Assembly (NCBI RefSeq): GCF_036898095.1
Contig: NC_090751.1
Coordinates: 75,411,067-75,475,066 of the forward strand
DNA from: Palaemon carinicauda
Lineage: Eukaryota > Arthropoda > Malacostraca > Decapoda > Palaemonidae
Length of the DNA: 64,000 nucleotides
Reading direction: 5' to 3'
Of this stretch, positions 1 through 10,900 are shown piece by piece (position 1 is the first letter of the stretch; every line of letters starts with the position of its first letter). The notes below the pieces were generated by a model. It saw only the letters and a list, made by a program, of their open reading frames with translations. It made no database searches and was not told the origin of the DNA. A program made the translations under genes and the position numbers.

Positions 1-394
1 AGCCTTCTCTACAAGAAAGAGTCGACTGAAGAAGCCTGGGGAGCCGTCCACGACCTCCTGAAGAGCACCCTTCTCGAGCATGGTCTCGACTTCGGCCTGA
101 AGGGCCAGCCCCTTTGCCGATCCCGTGGCATAGGAGCTCAACGACACTGGATTTGCTGCTGCTGTTGTGGAGGGGCTGGAGGCTTATAGGGCCGAGTTGT
201 AAGGGCCCTATGGAGAAGGGAGTCCGTGCTGGATTTCATCCACCTCTCAGCCATTCGCTCCATGTCTTGAGGCTTAAACAGGTTCTCCCCCAGAAGGGAA
301 GCATGTCGGAGCCTACACACATCCACGGCGGGGACCTTCGGATGGAATCTGGTGAGCGTGGTCGCGCAGGTTGGCGATGGCGCGATGTGGCATG

Positions 395-800
395 TCAACG
401 CGTTGGCGAGCGATGGCGAGCAGCATGCGCAGGTGAATGACCGCGCAATGGCGAGCAGCATGCGCAGGTGAGTGATCGTGCGATGAGGTGTGATGGCGAT
501 CAGCATGCGCAGGAGGGCGATCGCGTGATGGCGAGCGATGGCGAGCAGCATGCGCAGGAGGGCGATCACGTGATGGCGAGCGATGGCGAGCAGCATGCGC
601 AGATGGGCGATCGCGTGATGGTGAGCGATGGTGATCAGCATGCGCAGGAGGGCGATCGTGCGATGGCGAGCAGCATGCGCAGGAGGGCGATCGCGTGATA
701 GCGAGCGATGGCGAGCAGCATGCGCAGGTGGGCGATCGCGTGATGGGGAGCGATGGTGATCAGCATGCGCAAGAGGGCGATCATGCGATGGCGAGCAGCA
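395..800. repeat. Minisatellite, ~45-bp unit, unit O gag
   Basis: About nine imperfect copies of a unit containing GGCGAGCAGCATGCGCAGG followed by GGCGATCGCGTGATGGCGAG. The period of 45 bp keeps the reading frame, giving a 15-residue repeat on either strand. It sits where units P and Q carry their 34/35-bp minisatellites and shares the ATGGCGA(T/G)CAGCAT core, so the arrays probably come from one ancestral repeat. Confidence 0.8.
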
Positions 801-2036
801 TGGGCAGGAACTGAAAGATCGCTGGCGCGTTGGCGAACATGTGTTTTTGACACACGTGCAGCACGATGTTGCGTAGCCACAGGACCAGGTAGATGGTGAG
901 CAGGGAGCTCAAATGAGCGCTGACGAGCAGGAGAGCGCTGGCGAGGAGGGCGAACATCAGGAGAGAGCCGACGAGCAGGAGATCGCTGGCGAGCAGGAGA
1001 GCGCCTGTGCGCTAGCACTGCTCGAGGAAGGGAAGGATCCCTTAGCCCCGAAGGGACCGTTGCCCGTCGGGTGACAAGTTCTCCAGAAGGCGAAGATCTG
1101 GCAGAAGATGGTGAACGGTCTGCAGAGAGGTTCAAGGAAGACGGAGCTGTAGGTTGAGGCTGACGAGGAGAGTCCCCCTCGGAGGATGAAGACCCAAAAA
1201 GGCGCCTCTTAGACCCCCTGTAAGGGGAAGGGAGGCCCTTGCAGCGTAGCGGACGGTGAGCCTTACGGCAGAGGCGGCCTCGGGGAAGATCGTCGGGACC
1301 ATCAGTCCTCCAAAGGGGAGTCTCCGTCAAAGCACTTCCCTCAGAAGGAAGCTGAGCAGCAGCAGAGACCGAAGGACTCACTTCCCCCTTCGAAGGATGT
1401 ACGGAAGGGGGAGGAGAGCCTTTAGCACCATCATCCGCGGCGGATTGCCCAGCCACGCCGGAGGCCTCTGTCACCATGACGTCAACAATAGACAGAGGGT
1501 CTACCTCTGCTACCGCCGGCGACTGCTTAACAGCGGCCCCCAACGAGACAAGGTCAATAAAAGCGGCCCCCAACGAGACAAGGTCAATAAAAGCGACCCT
1601 GGAGGGCAAGCCCTTAAGCCCCAGGGACGCCCAAATCTGTAAAAGATCCTCATTGGTTAAGGCATTATCAATAACTTCCCCCGGAGGAGGAGGGGGAACC
1701 GCCTCGCTATGGGAGGCGACGCCCTCTCCCCCACTTAAGGTCGGGAAACAGAACAAGGGCCTGCGCTCCCACTCGGCCGACTCTCCTTAGGAGGCGGACG
1801 AGGGGGAGCTTCGGAGGAGGTTTGGGCGGCGGAAGAAGAGCCCCGAGAACCTTCCTCCTTCAAGGATAACCCCGAAGGAGAACGGTCTCTCTTGGACTTC
1901 TTCTTAGCCGACGGACAAACCTCTCCCACTGGGAGGCAGACCACTCCCTGCACTCACGGCACATGTTCTCCTGGTCACACCGTCGGCCCCGACATTGAGG
2001 GCAGAGGGTGTGCGGATCCGTAGTTACGTCCGACAT
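635..2036 (-). pseudogene. DIRS-like gag relic (unit O)
   Basis: A putative nucleocapsid/gag protein of the family A element. The N-terminus, starting at the ATG at 2036, has a compact cysteine pattern (CPQCRGRRC, then CRECREWSASQWERF) that resembles the Zn-binding head of other DIRS-like gags. After about 45 residues the frame breaks near 1900 and continues in a second frame (KKKSKRDRSPSG, Ser-rich), then in a third from 1756 to 635. The last stretch is Pro/Ser/Arg-rich with repeated RQRSPARRLSP blocks and runs into the minisatellite. Two identical 30-bp units at 1531-1590 duplicate FIDLVSLGAA. At least two frameshifts mean it is not functional as read. The gag identification is inferred from position and the cysteine motif, not from strong similarity. 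Confidence 0.5.
1531..1590. repeat. 30-bp perfect tandem duplication
   Basis: Two adjacent copies of a 30-base unit beginning (A)AGCGGCCCCCAACGAG and ending GGTCAATAA, inside the unit O gag relic. It preserves the frame and duplicates ten residues. Confidence 0.9.
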
Positions 2037-2197
2037 GAAAGTCCCACAAGGACGACCGGCAACTCCAGGGCACGTACGCATTGTAAAGAAATAATAATGA
2101 AGGTCAACTTCCAACCAACACACACTGTGAAAAGAAAAAGCAGAAAATTAAAGGCTGTCACGAGGACGATGAGCAGACACGTCTGATCACCGCCGAG

Positions 2198-2660
2198 CCA
2201 AAGTGAAGTGAAGCAAGTCACCGGTGTGTGGAGGGAGGAGGGGTAGCAAGGTACCCTTCCCCACCCCCCCCGCTAACTAGCGCGGGGTAATTAACCCTCG
2301 TTAAAACTATTGGCTCGTCATTTCAGCTGCACTAAAAGGCAAACCCTCTGTGAATAGCTATGGTTTGTATTTTGGTTACAGAACAAATACTTAATCAAAA
2401 ATTGAGTGATTACTCGAAAGTGTCATTATTCGTAAAATGATATTTTCATAATAAAATATGACAAATTCGAAGATAATTTGTATTTTTCCTAACCATACAA
2501 ACCTTAGCTATTTACAAAGGGTTACCTTTTAGCGCAGCTGAAATGGCGAGCCATTAGAATTTAACGAGGGTGTATTACCCCCGCGCTAGTTAGCGGGGGG
2601 GGTAGGAGAGTGGTAGCTAGCTACCCCTCCTCCCCCTCACACACAGGTGAATACTCACTT
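2198..2660. repeat. Inverted-repeat junction of family A units O and P
   Basis: The right terminus of unit O (about 2198-2391) and the left terminus of unit P (about 2459-2660) are imperfect inverted copies of each other. Both carry the CGCTAACTAGCGCGGGG / GCGCTAGTTAGCGGGG block, the TTTCAGCTGC block and the FLANK ATTTAACGAGGG / CCTCGTTAAA. Between them are 67 bp of AT-rich unique sequence. The arrangement matches the inverted terminal repeats of neighbouring DIRS-like elements joined head to tail. Confidence 0.7.
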
Positions 2661-3367
2661 TCACTTAGAGGTAGGACTTGTCTTGGGGGACAGGGCTGGC
2701 GGGCAAATACAGTGAACCCTCGTTTATCGCGGTAGATAGGTTCCAGACGCGGGCGCGATAGGTGAAAATCCGCGAAGTAGTGACAGCATATTTACCTATT
2801 TATTTAACATGTATATTCGGACTTTTAAAACCTTCCCTTGTACGTAGTACTGTTAACAAACCACCCTTTAATGTACAGAACACTTAATGCATGTACTACA
2901 GCACCCTAAACTAAAACAGGCACAAATATTAAAGGCGATTTTATATCATGTGTTTCCTAAACACCTAAAAAGCACGATAAAAAATGGCAACCAATGTTTT
3001 GTTTACGTTCATCTCTGATCATAATGAAGAAACAAACTCATTTAGTGTACACATATATGTATAGGTTAGTTTTTGCATCGATTATATTGATTATACAGTA
3101 CTGTATGTTGATTTTTTTATTACCAATGTTTTAGTTTACGTATTTTTCTTAGGACTTCCAAATGAAATCTTTTTCTTTATGACGCCGCCTGAAACGACGG
3201 CGTGTACGCTCAGTAAACAACCACGCTCAGAACAAACAAGGCATTTAACGCGCATGATGATAGTGATAAATAATGATACAGTACATACAGTATTTACAGT
3301 AAAAGCATTTACAAAATATGTTACCTTACAAATATAAATTATACAGTACTTGTACGTAGCAAAGCAC

Positions 3368-3368
<1 letters not shown>

Positions 3369-3404
<36 letters not shown>

Positions 3405-3423
3405 GAGAAGAGAGAGGAGAGAG

Positions 3424-3459
<36 letters not shown>
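3369..3459. repeat. (GA)n microsatellite
   Basis: About 90 bases of GA repeat with a few GG interruptions, inside the 3' untranslated side of the Tigger element. Confidence 0.95.
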
Positions 3460-3463
<4 letters not shown>

Positions 3464-3734
3464 TTTACGTACGAATGTAAATTTTAAAACAAAAAAAATA
3501 TGATAGGTTACAACATGTAGACTTTTAAAACCTTCCCTTTAACTTAATGCATACAGTACGTACATTACTAAACTATAAAACAGGTTAAAGTAAAAAATAA
3601 AGATTGTTACTGTACTCACCACGAAAGAAGTTCAAGAAAAACTTGAATGACGATGGCGATGAATTTGCTGCACAGTAGAAATGATGATGATGAAGCTGAT
3701 GATGTGTTCTACTGTGCAGTCAATGATAGTATTT

Positions 3735-5618
3735 TACGTTCTCTTCAGACGGAGGTGTCTTTTCCTGGGACACCTCTTCAACTTCTTCCTGGGAAACTTC
3801 TTCAATTTCTTCCGAAGGCGTACTAGCAGGAGGAACTGGCTCTTTTTTGCGAGGCTGGAAGAACATTGTGATCGGAAGTTGTTGCCCGCTGCTTCTTTTT
3901 TCGATCCAAGAGCATCCTGTAGGGAGTCATGATGTCATCGACCTTATTTGAGAATTGCATCGAGCGAACCATATCCTCGTCCCACTCTTGTAACATTTCT
4001 TTCGCCTCCTTCATATGGTTGCAGAGCTTGGCAAGCCGTTCTAATGTTAAGCCCGTTTCTTCGACATTTTCTTGGGTCTCTTCCTGGGTACCCCTCACTC
4101 TCTTCCTCACTTGCCGATTTCGTCAGGTCTTCGAGGTCTGCGTCAGTTAGGGGCTGGGAATGGCAGTCCAACAACTCGTCGACGTCTTCAGTCGTCATGT
4201 CGCCAAACCCGTCACCTCCAATTATGGCAGCCAACTGCACAGATTTCCGTATTGCAGAGTGTTGGATTTCCGACGGAGTAAATCCCTTGTCGTCGTAAAC
4301 AATATCGGGCCACAGCTTCTTCCAGCTCGCATTCACGGTTGCAGGTTTCATCTCTTGAAGTGCCTTTTGAATATTCTGCAGGCACGTGGCTATGGTGTAC
4401 TGCCACCAGTACGCCTTCAAGTTGAAATCTTCATCCTCGTCATCTTGGGCAGCATCCACACACGCAACGAGGTCCGCCAAGGTATTCTTCGTGTAGAGGG
4501 CCTTGAACGCCCTGATAACCCCCTGGTCCATCGGTTGAATTAATGACGTGGTGTTGGGTGGCAGGAACTCAACCTGAACGCCCTCACGCGACAGGTCAGT
4601 TGCGTGTCCACTAGCGTTATCCATAAGGAGAAGGATCTTGAATGGCAAGCCCTTCTCTAAGAGATATTCATGGACTTGCGGGATGAAACACTGGTGGAAC
4701 CAGTTGGAGGTCAGCATCTTCGTAATCCATGCTTTTTGATTATGCATCCAGTACACGGGAAGGAGATTCTTATTTTTATTTTTCAAAGCGCGAGGATTTT
4801 TCGACTTATAAATAAGCCCCGGCTTTAACAAAAATCCAGCAGCATTGCCACACATCACGAGGGTAACGCGATCCTTGAATGCCTTAAAGCCAGAGGCTTT
4901 GGCTTCCTCTTTGAACAGGAAAGTTCGCGACGGGCATTCTCTTCCAAAACAAGCCGGTTTCATCCATTAAACACTTGTTCCGGCTTGTATCCACCTTCAG
5001 CGATAATGTTCTTGAAAGTCTGGTTCACGTAAGTTTCAGCAGCGGCAGTGTCAGCGGAAGCAGACTCCCCATGCAGGGGGAAACGCTTTTCAGGGCGAAG
5101 CGTTTCTGAAACTTCGCGAACCATCCTTTGCTTGCGGAAAAACGTTTCTGAGGCTGGGAATCAGTGGATGTCCCTGGTTGAGGATCATCTGCATCATCAT
5201 CATCTTCAGCATGGTTGCCGTCGTCGTCTTTAGGTTCCTTTGCAGCAAAATTCTCATATAAGCTCAAAGCCTTTGTTTGGATGGTGTTCGTATCCAACGC
5301 TATGTTCTTCTTCCGGCAGTCGGCAATCCACACAGCTAAAGCACCTTCCATGCGTACGATCGTTTTATTACGCGTTGTAACGACTCGCTTCGCTGATCTG
5401 CTAAAGGTGATTGAAGCAGTCTTTCTAATGTTCGCCTCGTCCTTCTTGATGTAGCGAACGGTGGATTCGTTGATGCCAAAATGGCGGCCGGCGGCCGCGT
5501 AACTTCTACCATCTTTTAACATGTCGAGAAGCGTAACCTTCTCAGCTATCGTCATCATCCTTCGGTGGCGTTTAGGCTCACTACCAGCCTTACTAGAAGC
5601 AGAACGCTTGGGAGGCAT
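3735..5618 (-). pseudogene. Tigger transposase, indel-ridden copy
   Basis: The same gene as the intact frame at 14045-15925, but split into pieces here. The N-terminal 180 residues are open from 5618 and shift near 5075, where extra G bases sit in a G run. The catalytic core reads from 4963 to about 4090, and further shifts occur near 4930, 4090, 3885 and 3740. ATCCATTAAAC also lacks two bases found in the other copy near 4970. Each break is an indel relative to 14045-15925, mostly in homopolymers. The breaks look like base-calling error near a contig end and should not be read as biological inactivation. Confidence 0.85.
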
Positions 5619-5937
5619 TGTAACAGAAAGTTCAACAAAAAGTTCAACTTAAAACAGTCGCACACAGCACAGATTAAACTTCACAAACTTAAGAACGTCT
5701 ACTCGGCAATACGGGGGAAAGAGAAAGTGAACAATCCAGCCCCGCGAGAACTTTGATGCTGCGGGTAGAAGATGCGGGCAAAACACCAATCACAGGCTAG
5801 ATAACAAAACTTGAGTTTTGATTCGTCATCTATCAGCGCTTGAACCAATCACAACCCGTCTTACAGTACTATGGTGCGTTGGTTACTCATAGAAGATGCC
5901 CCGCGCATAATGAACGTACGTAGATCAAGTACAATAC

Positions 5938-6083
5938 CGTAATAATAATAAATAATGATAATAATACTGTACAGTAATAATAATAATAATAATGATTAAT
6001 AATAATAACAATAATAATTTTATTAACAACAACAATAATAATAATAATAACAATAATAATAAAAATTTACGTACGCTATTTTA

Positions 6084-6127
<44 letters not shown>
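5938..6127. repeat. (AAT)n and (CT)n microsatellites in Tigger
   Basis: An AAT/AAC-rich tract (5938-6060) is followed by a (CT)n run (about 6086-6127) on the 5' side of the transposase. The same tract in the right contig is at 16245-16370 and 16393-16441; the CT run is longer there, as expected for slippage or sequencing error. Confidence 0.9.
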
Positions 6128-6133
<6 letters not shown>

Positions 6134-6601
6134 TTACAGTATTCGAAATGTGATTTTTGCAACAAAGAATATTATTGGATGCAGTACTGTACTACGTACG
6201 TATACATACAAAAGATTCATGGAAAAGAAGCACATCCATTACAGTACACACCATTCTAATATGGTATGACTGCATCTGATTTGCGTTTCATGTTCGATTT
6301 AATTTTACTACGTACTGAATTATCGTATGATCACATTCTCTTTTCGTGTTTTATTTCTTTCTGTGAAGAATTATATATCATATGTAATGCAATGAACAAT
6401 CAGTAAGAGCAGATATTACTAATTACAGTATTAATGGAATTACAGGTAACAAAATATCGTATTTGGTTGTCTTCAGATTTCGCGGCTATTTTCGAATTTT
6501 CCGGAAAATCCGCGATATGTATATATATATGGGTTATGGGAAAACCCCCGCGAAGTGGTGAATCCGCGATTGTCGAACCGCGAAGTAGCGAGGGTTCACT
6601 G

Positions 6602-7989
6602 TATGTGTAAATAGCTAAGGTTTGTATGGTTAGGAAAAATACAAATTATCTTTGAATTTGTCATTTGTTCCGTAACCGAAATACAAACCACACTATTTAC
6701 ATAGGGTGACTTACCCCTTAGGAAGGGTGGAAAGTCCCCAGCCATACTGGCTTTGGCTTTACCCGGGGACTCAGAATCTGAGTGAGTCGCACTCGAGAAA
6801 AGGAGTCCCTGCACCTCACAAGTTCCTTGCTCCGCAAGGAACTATGTGGCCTACATAAGCTGTGTGTGAAGGAAGAAGTGTGACCCGTCCTAGGCAATTG
6901 ACCTGGAGTTCCAGAAGGAACTCTGGGTTAGGACGTTCCCAATACCACCTTCGTCAGGGTATGGGGGACGCGACAGTATTGACTCAATACTCGGAACACA
7001 AGGAAGCATGGTTTACCTGCAGAGGTTCGAGGTCAGCTATGCAGAGACCAGGATGCTGCTTCCCCGTAGAAGGGGGATGATGAAGAAAGAAGTAAGGGCC
7101 AAACATACTTCTTTCGTTCATGCAGACTAAAAACCTGATAACAATGCCCTCAACCTTCTGCTACCTGTCCAAAAAGGAGCCTGAGGTTAGACCAGCTGTT
7201 GTGTAGCCACCACAGAGCGATAGAAAACGTATCGAGACTCCTGTGGGTCACGCCCTGCAGGAAGCGGGCTGCGAAGGTCACTAGACGCTTCCAGACTCCA
7301 GCTTGTAGCACCTGCGTCACAGAGTAGTATTACTCGAAGACGAGTGACGTTGCGATGTATCCAACATCGTGCTGTAGGGCGACGTGACGGGGGAGGGTCT
7401 GGAGACAGGTCGAGATGAATGTCCATGAGTCCGGGCTGAAGAGGTATACTGGAGACTCTCCCCCATGTCCTCCTTGTGCTCCAAAATCGGCTGCAACTGA
7501 GGACAAACTGCAGCTGTTCCCAGCGCTAATCTCTCGATTCCTTTACTGGCAAGAAAGAGAAGGTCTTGGGACATCAGATACAGAATGGAGACTCGAAATC
7601 TTGAATGAATCGGATCGAAGGGCCGGGACCCCCAGATTCTGAGTCTAGCCAACAACTCAGGAGCGAGCCTAAATGTTGCCTTCCCCTCTTCCTTAGAAAG
7701 GGGGGAGTAGTAAGAGACCAAGAAGATTGCTTACACACTGGCCGTGGCCAGAGTGAGCAGGAGACCCCAAGGCGGAAAACAATCCGAGGGCCTGTCGTAA
7801 AGGGTCTTGAGAAGATCTCTTAAAGGACTAAAAGTCCGGGCCATGCTCCAAGTTAGGGGTCTTCCTCCGACTAGGGCAGGGACGATCGTAGCTTCGCATG
7901 AGCGAGGATAGATCCAGCGGGCAGGAAAAAGTTATTCCTTTAAGCCTGAAGGTCAGGGAAAGGGCTGAGCGACAGGCTTCATTGCCGAG
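6602..7989 (-). mobile_element. Family A unit P recombinase side, left-contig copy
   Basis: This is the duplicate of 16914-18295. It begins with the internal complementary region (6602-6712), holds the decayed tyrosine-recombinase relic, and ends in the TCATTGCCGAG target duplication (7979-7989) before the LINE. It contains extra homopolymer indels compared with the right-hand copy and adds no independent information. Confidence 0.75.
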
Positions 7990-10900
7990 AATGAATGAAT
8001 GAATGATTTAAAGTTTTCAGGCATCCTGACATCTAAGGTCATTGACGCCGGTAACATTTAATTTATGTATACAAAAATAAAAAATGAAACAAAATAAAAA
8101 ATTAAAGAGTATTCAATTAAAATCATAAAAATTGAATGTCATAAAAGTTAAATATTTTCAGAAGACCTGCTTCTGAAAGAAATCTAAAAATGCCACTTGC
8201 ATGGTAGGACACATCATTTCCAAGAATCTTGGCAAGGATGAACCTGCCACCCTCACCTCGAGCCTCAAACAAATATCTACTCCGCAAGTTGTTATAATTG
8301 GGGCATTCGGTCAACAAATGCCTTACTGTTAGAGGTACCAAACAGTTGTCACAATACGGTTGGTGTTGGCCCTTCAGCAGAAACTCTTGTGTCAACCGAG
8401 TGTGACCAATACGGAGACGACAAAGAGACGTCTCCCATTTTCGGGGCATCATATTACACCTCCAAGGAGATATGTCATTTGTTACTTCCCTCATTTTATT
8501 GCCATCTTGACTATCCCATTGCTGTTGCCATTTATTGCAAACCAATTTCTTGATGTCAGGTAAGAAATCATTACAGGGAATGGGATACCTTCTTGGCAGC
8601 AACTCGGATGCAGCCTCCTTAGCCAGTGAATCTGCCTTCTCATTCCCAGACAAACCTACATGTGCTGGAACCCAACAAAATTGAACTGTTATACCTCTCC
8701 GTCCAATAAGGAAAAAGCCATTCCAAAATCTTTTAAAACTAGAGGGTTATTAGAATTAAAAACTTCCATAGCTTGAAGGACACTCCTTGCATCACTAAAA
8801 ATTGTAAAATTACCTCCTTCTCCAACGCTATTTTCTCAATAGCGGTTAATATGCCATACAGTTCGGCAGTAAATATGGAAGCGGTCAGAGGAAGTGCACC
8901 TCTACAATTAAAACCATTACTATGTACTCCAATCCAACGCCAGCATCAGATTTGGAGCCATCAGTATAGATAAAAGTTGATCTTCTATGTTCTTTAACAT
9001 GTTCATTAAAAAGAGACCTGGCTTCTAGGTCTGACATATTCTTCTTATCTCCAATAATATATTTACAAAAAGATATCTCTGGTAACTTCCATGGAGGCGT
9101 TGATGATACCTTGAATGGAAGTACCTTATTTCTAATTATATCCAGACTATTTAAAAATCGTTTCACCCGAAAGCCATAAGGTTGAGGAGATTTTGGGTGC
9201 AACTCAAAGTATGATGCGTGTCTTACAAGGCTTGCAGTCTGAAAGGCTAGAAAGCTAGGGAGTCTTTGCAATCTAAACCAATACCGAAGAATGGAAGACA
9301 TTCGGTAAAGGTCTAGAGGTAACTCTCCAGCATCAACAAGCAGACTTGGGATAGGCGAGGTTTTAAAAGCTCCAGTAGATAATCTAATACCTGCATGATG
9401 TATCGAGTCTAATATTTTTAACCGGCTTGGGGTGGCTGAAGAATATACCTCACAACCATAACTAATTTTGGAAAAAATCAAGGCCTTGTATAATTTTAAA
9501 ATAGTATTGCGGTCTACCCCCCATGATGTATGGACAATACTTTAAGATGTTCAGAGCTTCAACACATTTAGCTTTTAGCGCTTTTAGGTGAGAAACCCAT
9601 GTAAGTCTACAGTCAAATATCAAACCTAAAAATTTGGTTTCCGATACACATGGTATCCGTTGACCTTTAATGTATATATCCGGGTCTGGATGTACTCCCC
9701 GGATACGACAAAAATGGACAATGTAGTTTTACTTGTCGAGAACTTAAATCCATTCATGTCAGCCCACTGGATAATTTTATCAATAGAGAGTTGGATTTTT
9801 CTCTCAACCATTGCCATTCTAGTGCCAGCAAATGATATTGAGAGATCATCCACAAATAGTGTTGAGAGAACATCCTGGGGAATGGCTGAGGATATCCCAT
9901 TAATTGCTAGTGCAAAAAGGGTTACACTCAGCACACTACCCTGAGGAACTCCTTCTTCCTGGCACTTACTCTCTGATAGAGTTTCCCCCACTCTCACTTG
10001 AAAAACTCTACGTGAAAGAAATGCCTGAATAAATAGTGGCAGCTCTCCTCTCAATCCCAATTCATGAATGGTTTTAAGAATACCATATCTCCATGTGGTA
10101 TCATATGCCTTTTCAAGGTCAAAAAATACTGTAACATGGTGCTGTTTGGAAGCAAAGGCTTCACAAATAGAAGACTCAAGTGGTATCAACACATCAGTCG
10201 TTGAGTGCATTTTTCGGAATCCACATTGAATCGGTGATAAAATACCTTTCTTTTCAAGGTACCATATCAGCCTTGCATTGACCATCTTCTCCATGATTTT
10301 ACATAAACAAGATGTCAATGCAATAGGACGATAGTTTGCTGCTAAAAACTTGTCTTTACCGGGTTTAAAAAGGCTAAAATAATGGCTAGTTCCCAAACAC
10401 TTGGGTAGCTATGATCATGCCATATTCTATTAATAATGCTTAAAATAAATAGCTTTGTATTAAAATGTACATGTTTAATCATTGCATATGGAATTCCATC
10501 GGGTCCAGGGGCTGTATCGTTGCAATGAGCAAGTGCAGAATCAAATTCTCTTTCAGTGAAAGGAGAATTATACGACTCTTCCCTTCTTGTTGCAAAATTT
10601 AAAATTTTCTTTTCTTCAGTGCTCCTATACTGGTGACCAGGGGCTCTTCACACTTGCTGGATACATTTGAAAATGATTAGCAAGGGCATTGCTAACTTCA
10701 TTTGCTTCAGTTACATACTGGCCATTCACCTTCAACACTGGTGGTGGGTTGGGGGTGAATTTGCCAGCTATCTTTTTTACTTTCCTCCACACAGAAGATG
10801 GTGGTGTTCTACTGTTAATAGAGGAAACAAAAGACATCCATGACTGGCGCCTTGCTTTTCATGGCACGACGGAACTGTGCTCTACATTTCTTGTACATAG

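Larger units (their letters stand above)
1..2391 (-). mobile_element. DIRS-like family A, unit O (partial, 5' part)
   Basis: This is the gag-side end of a degenerate DIRS-like retrotransposon coding on the minus strand; its recombinase side lies outside the window. Bases 1-120 match the area near 26640 in unit P and 34460 in unit Q. The gag relic fills 635-2036. The outer terminus at about 2300-2391 (TTTGTATTTTGGTTACAGAAC) corresponds to the terminus of unit Q at 39030-39127. Unit P starts 67 bp further on in the same orientation. The family assignment rests on the RT, recombinase and terminal-repeat relics seen in units P and Q. The decay is extensive and no intact frame remains. Confidence 0.7.
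2710..6601 (-). mobile_element. Tigger/pogo transposon, left-contig copy
   Basis: A 3.9 kb DNA transposon inserted at a TA dinucleotide: GCAAATA precedes CAGTGAACCCTCG at 2710, and the right end GCGAGGGTTCACTG at 6601 is followed by TA. The terminal inverted repeat is about 13-14 bp perfect and then imperfect, with CGCGAAGTAG motifs on both sides. Unit Q shows the empty site GCAAATATGTG at 31241-31251. From 3690 on this copy is the same locus as 14001-16913 but with many one-base indels, so it is probably an unpolished read-out of one genomic element, not a second insertion. Confidence 0.9.

Noticed and set aside
468..698. Plus-strand low-complexity frame
   Set aside because: A translation of the 45-bp minisatellite with no start context or domain; the element codes on the other strand.
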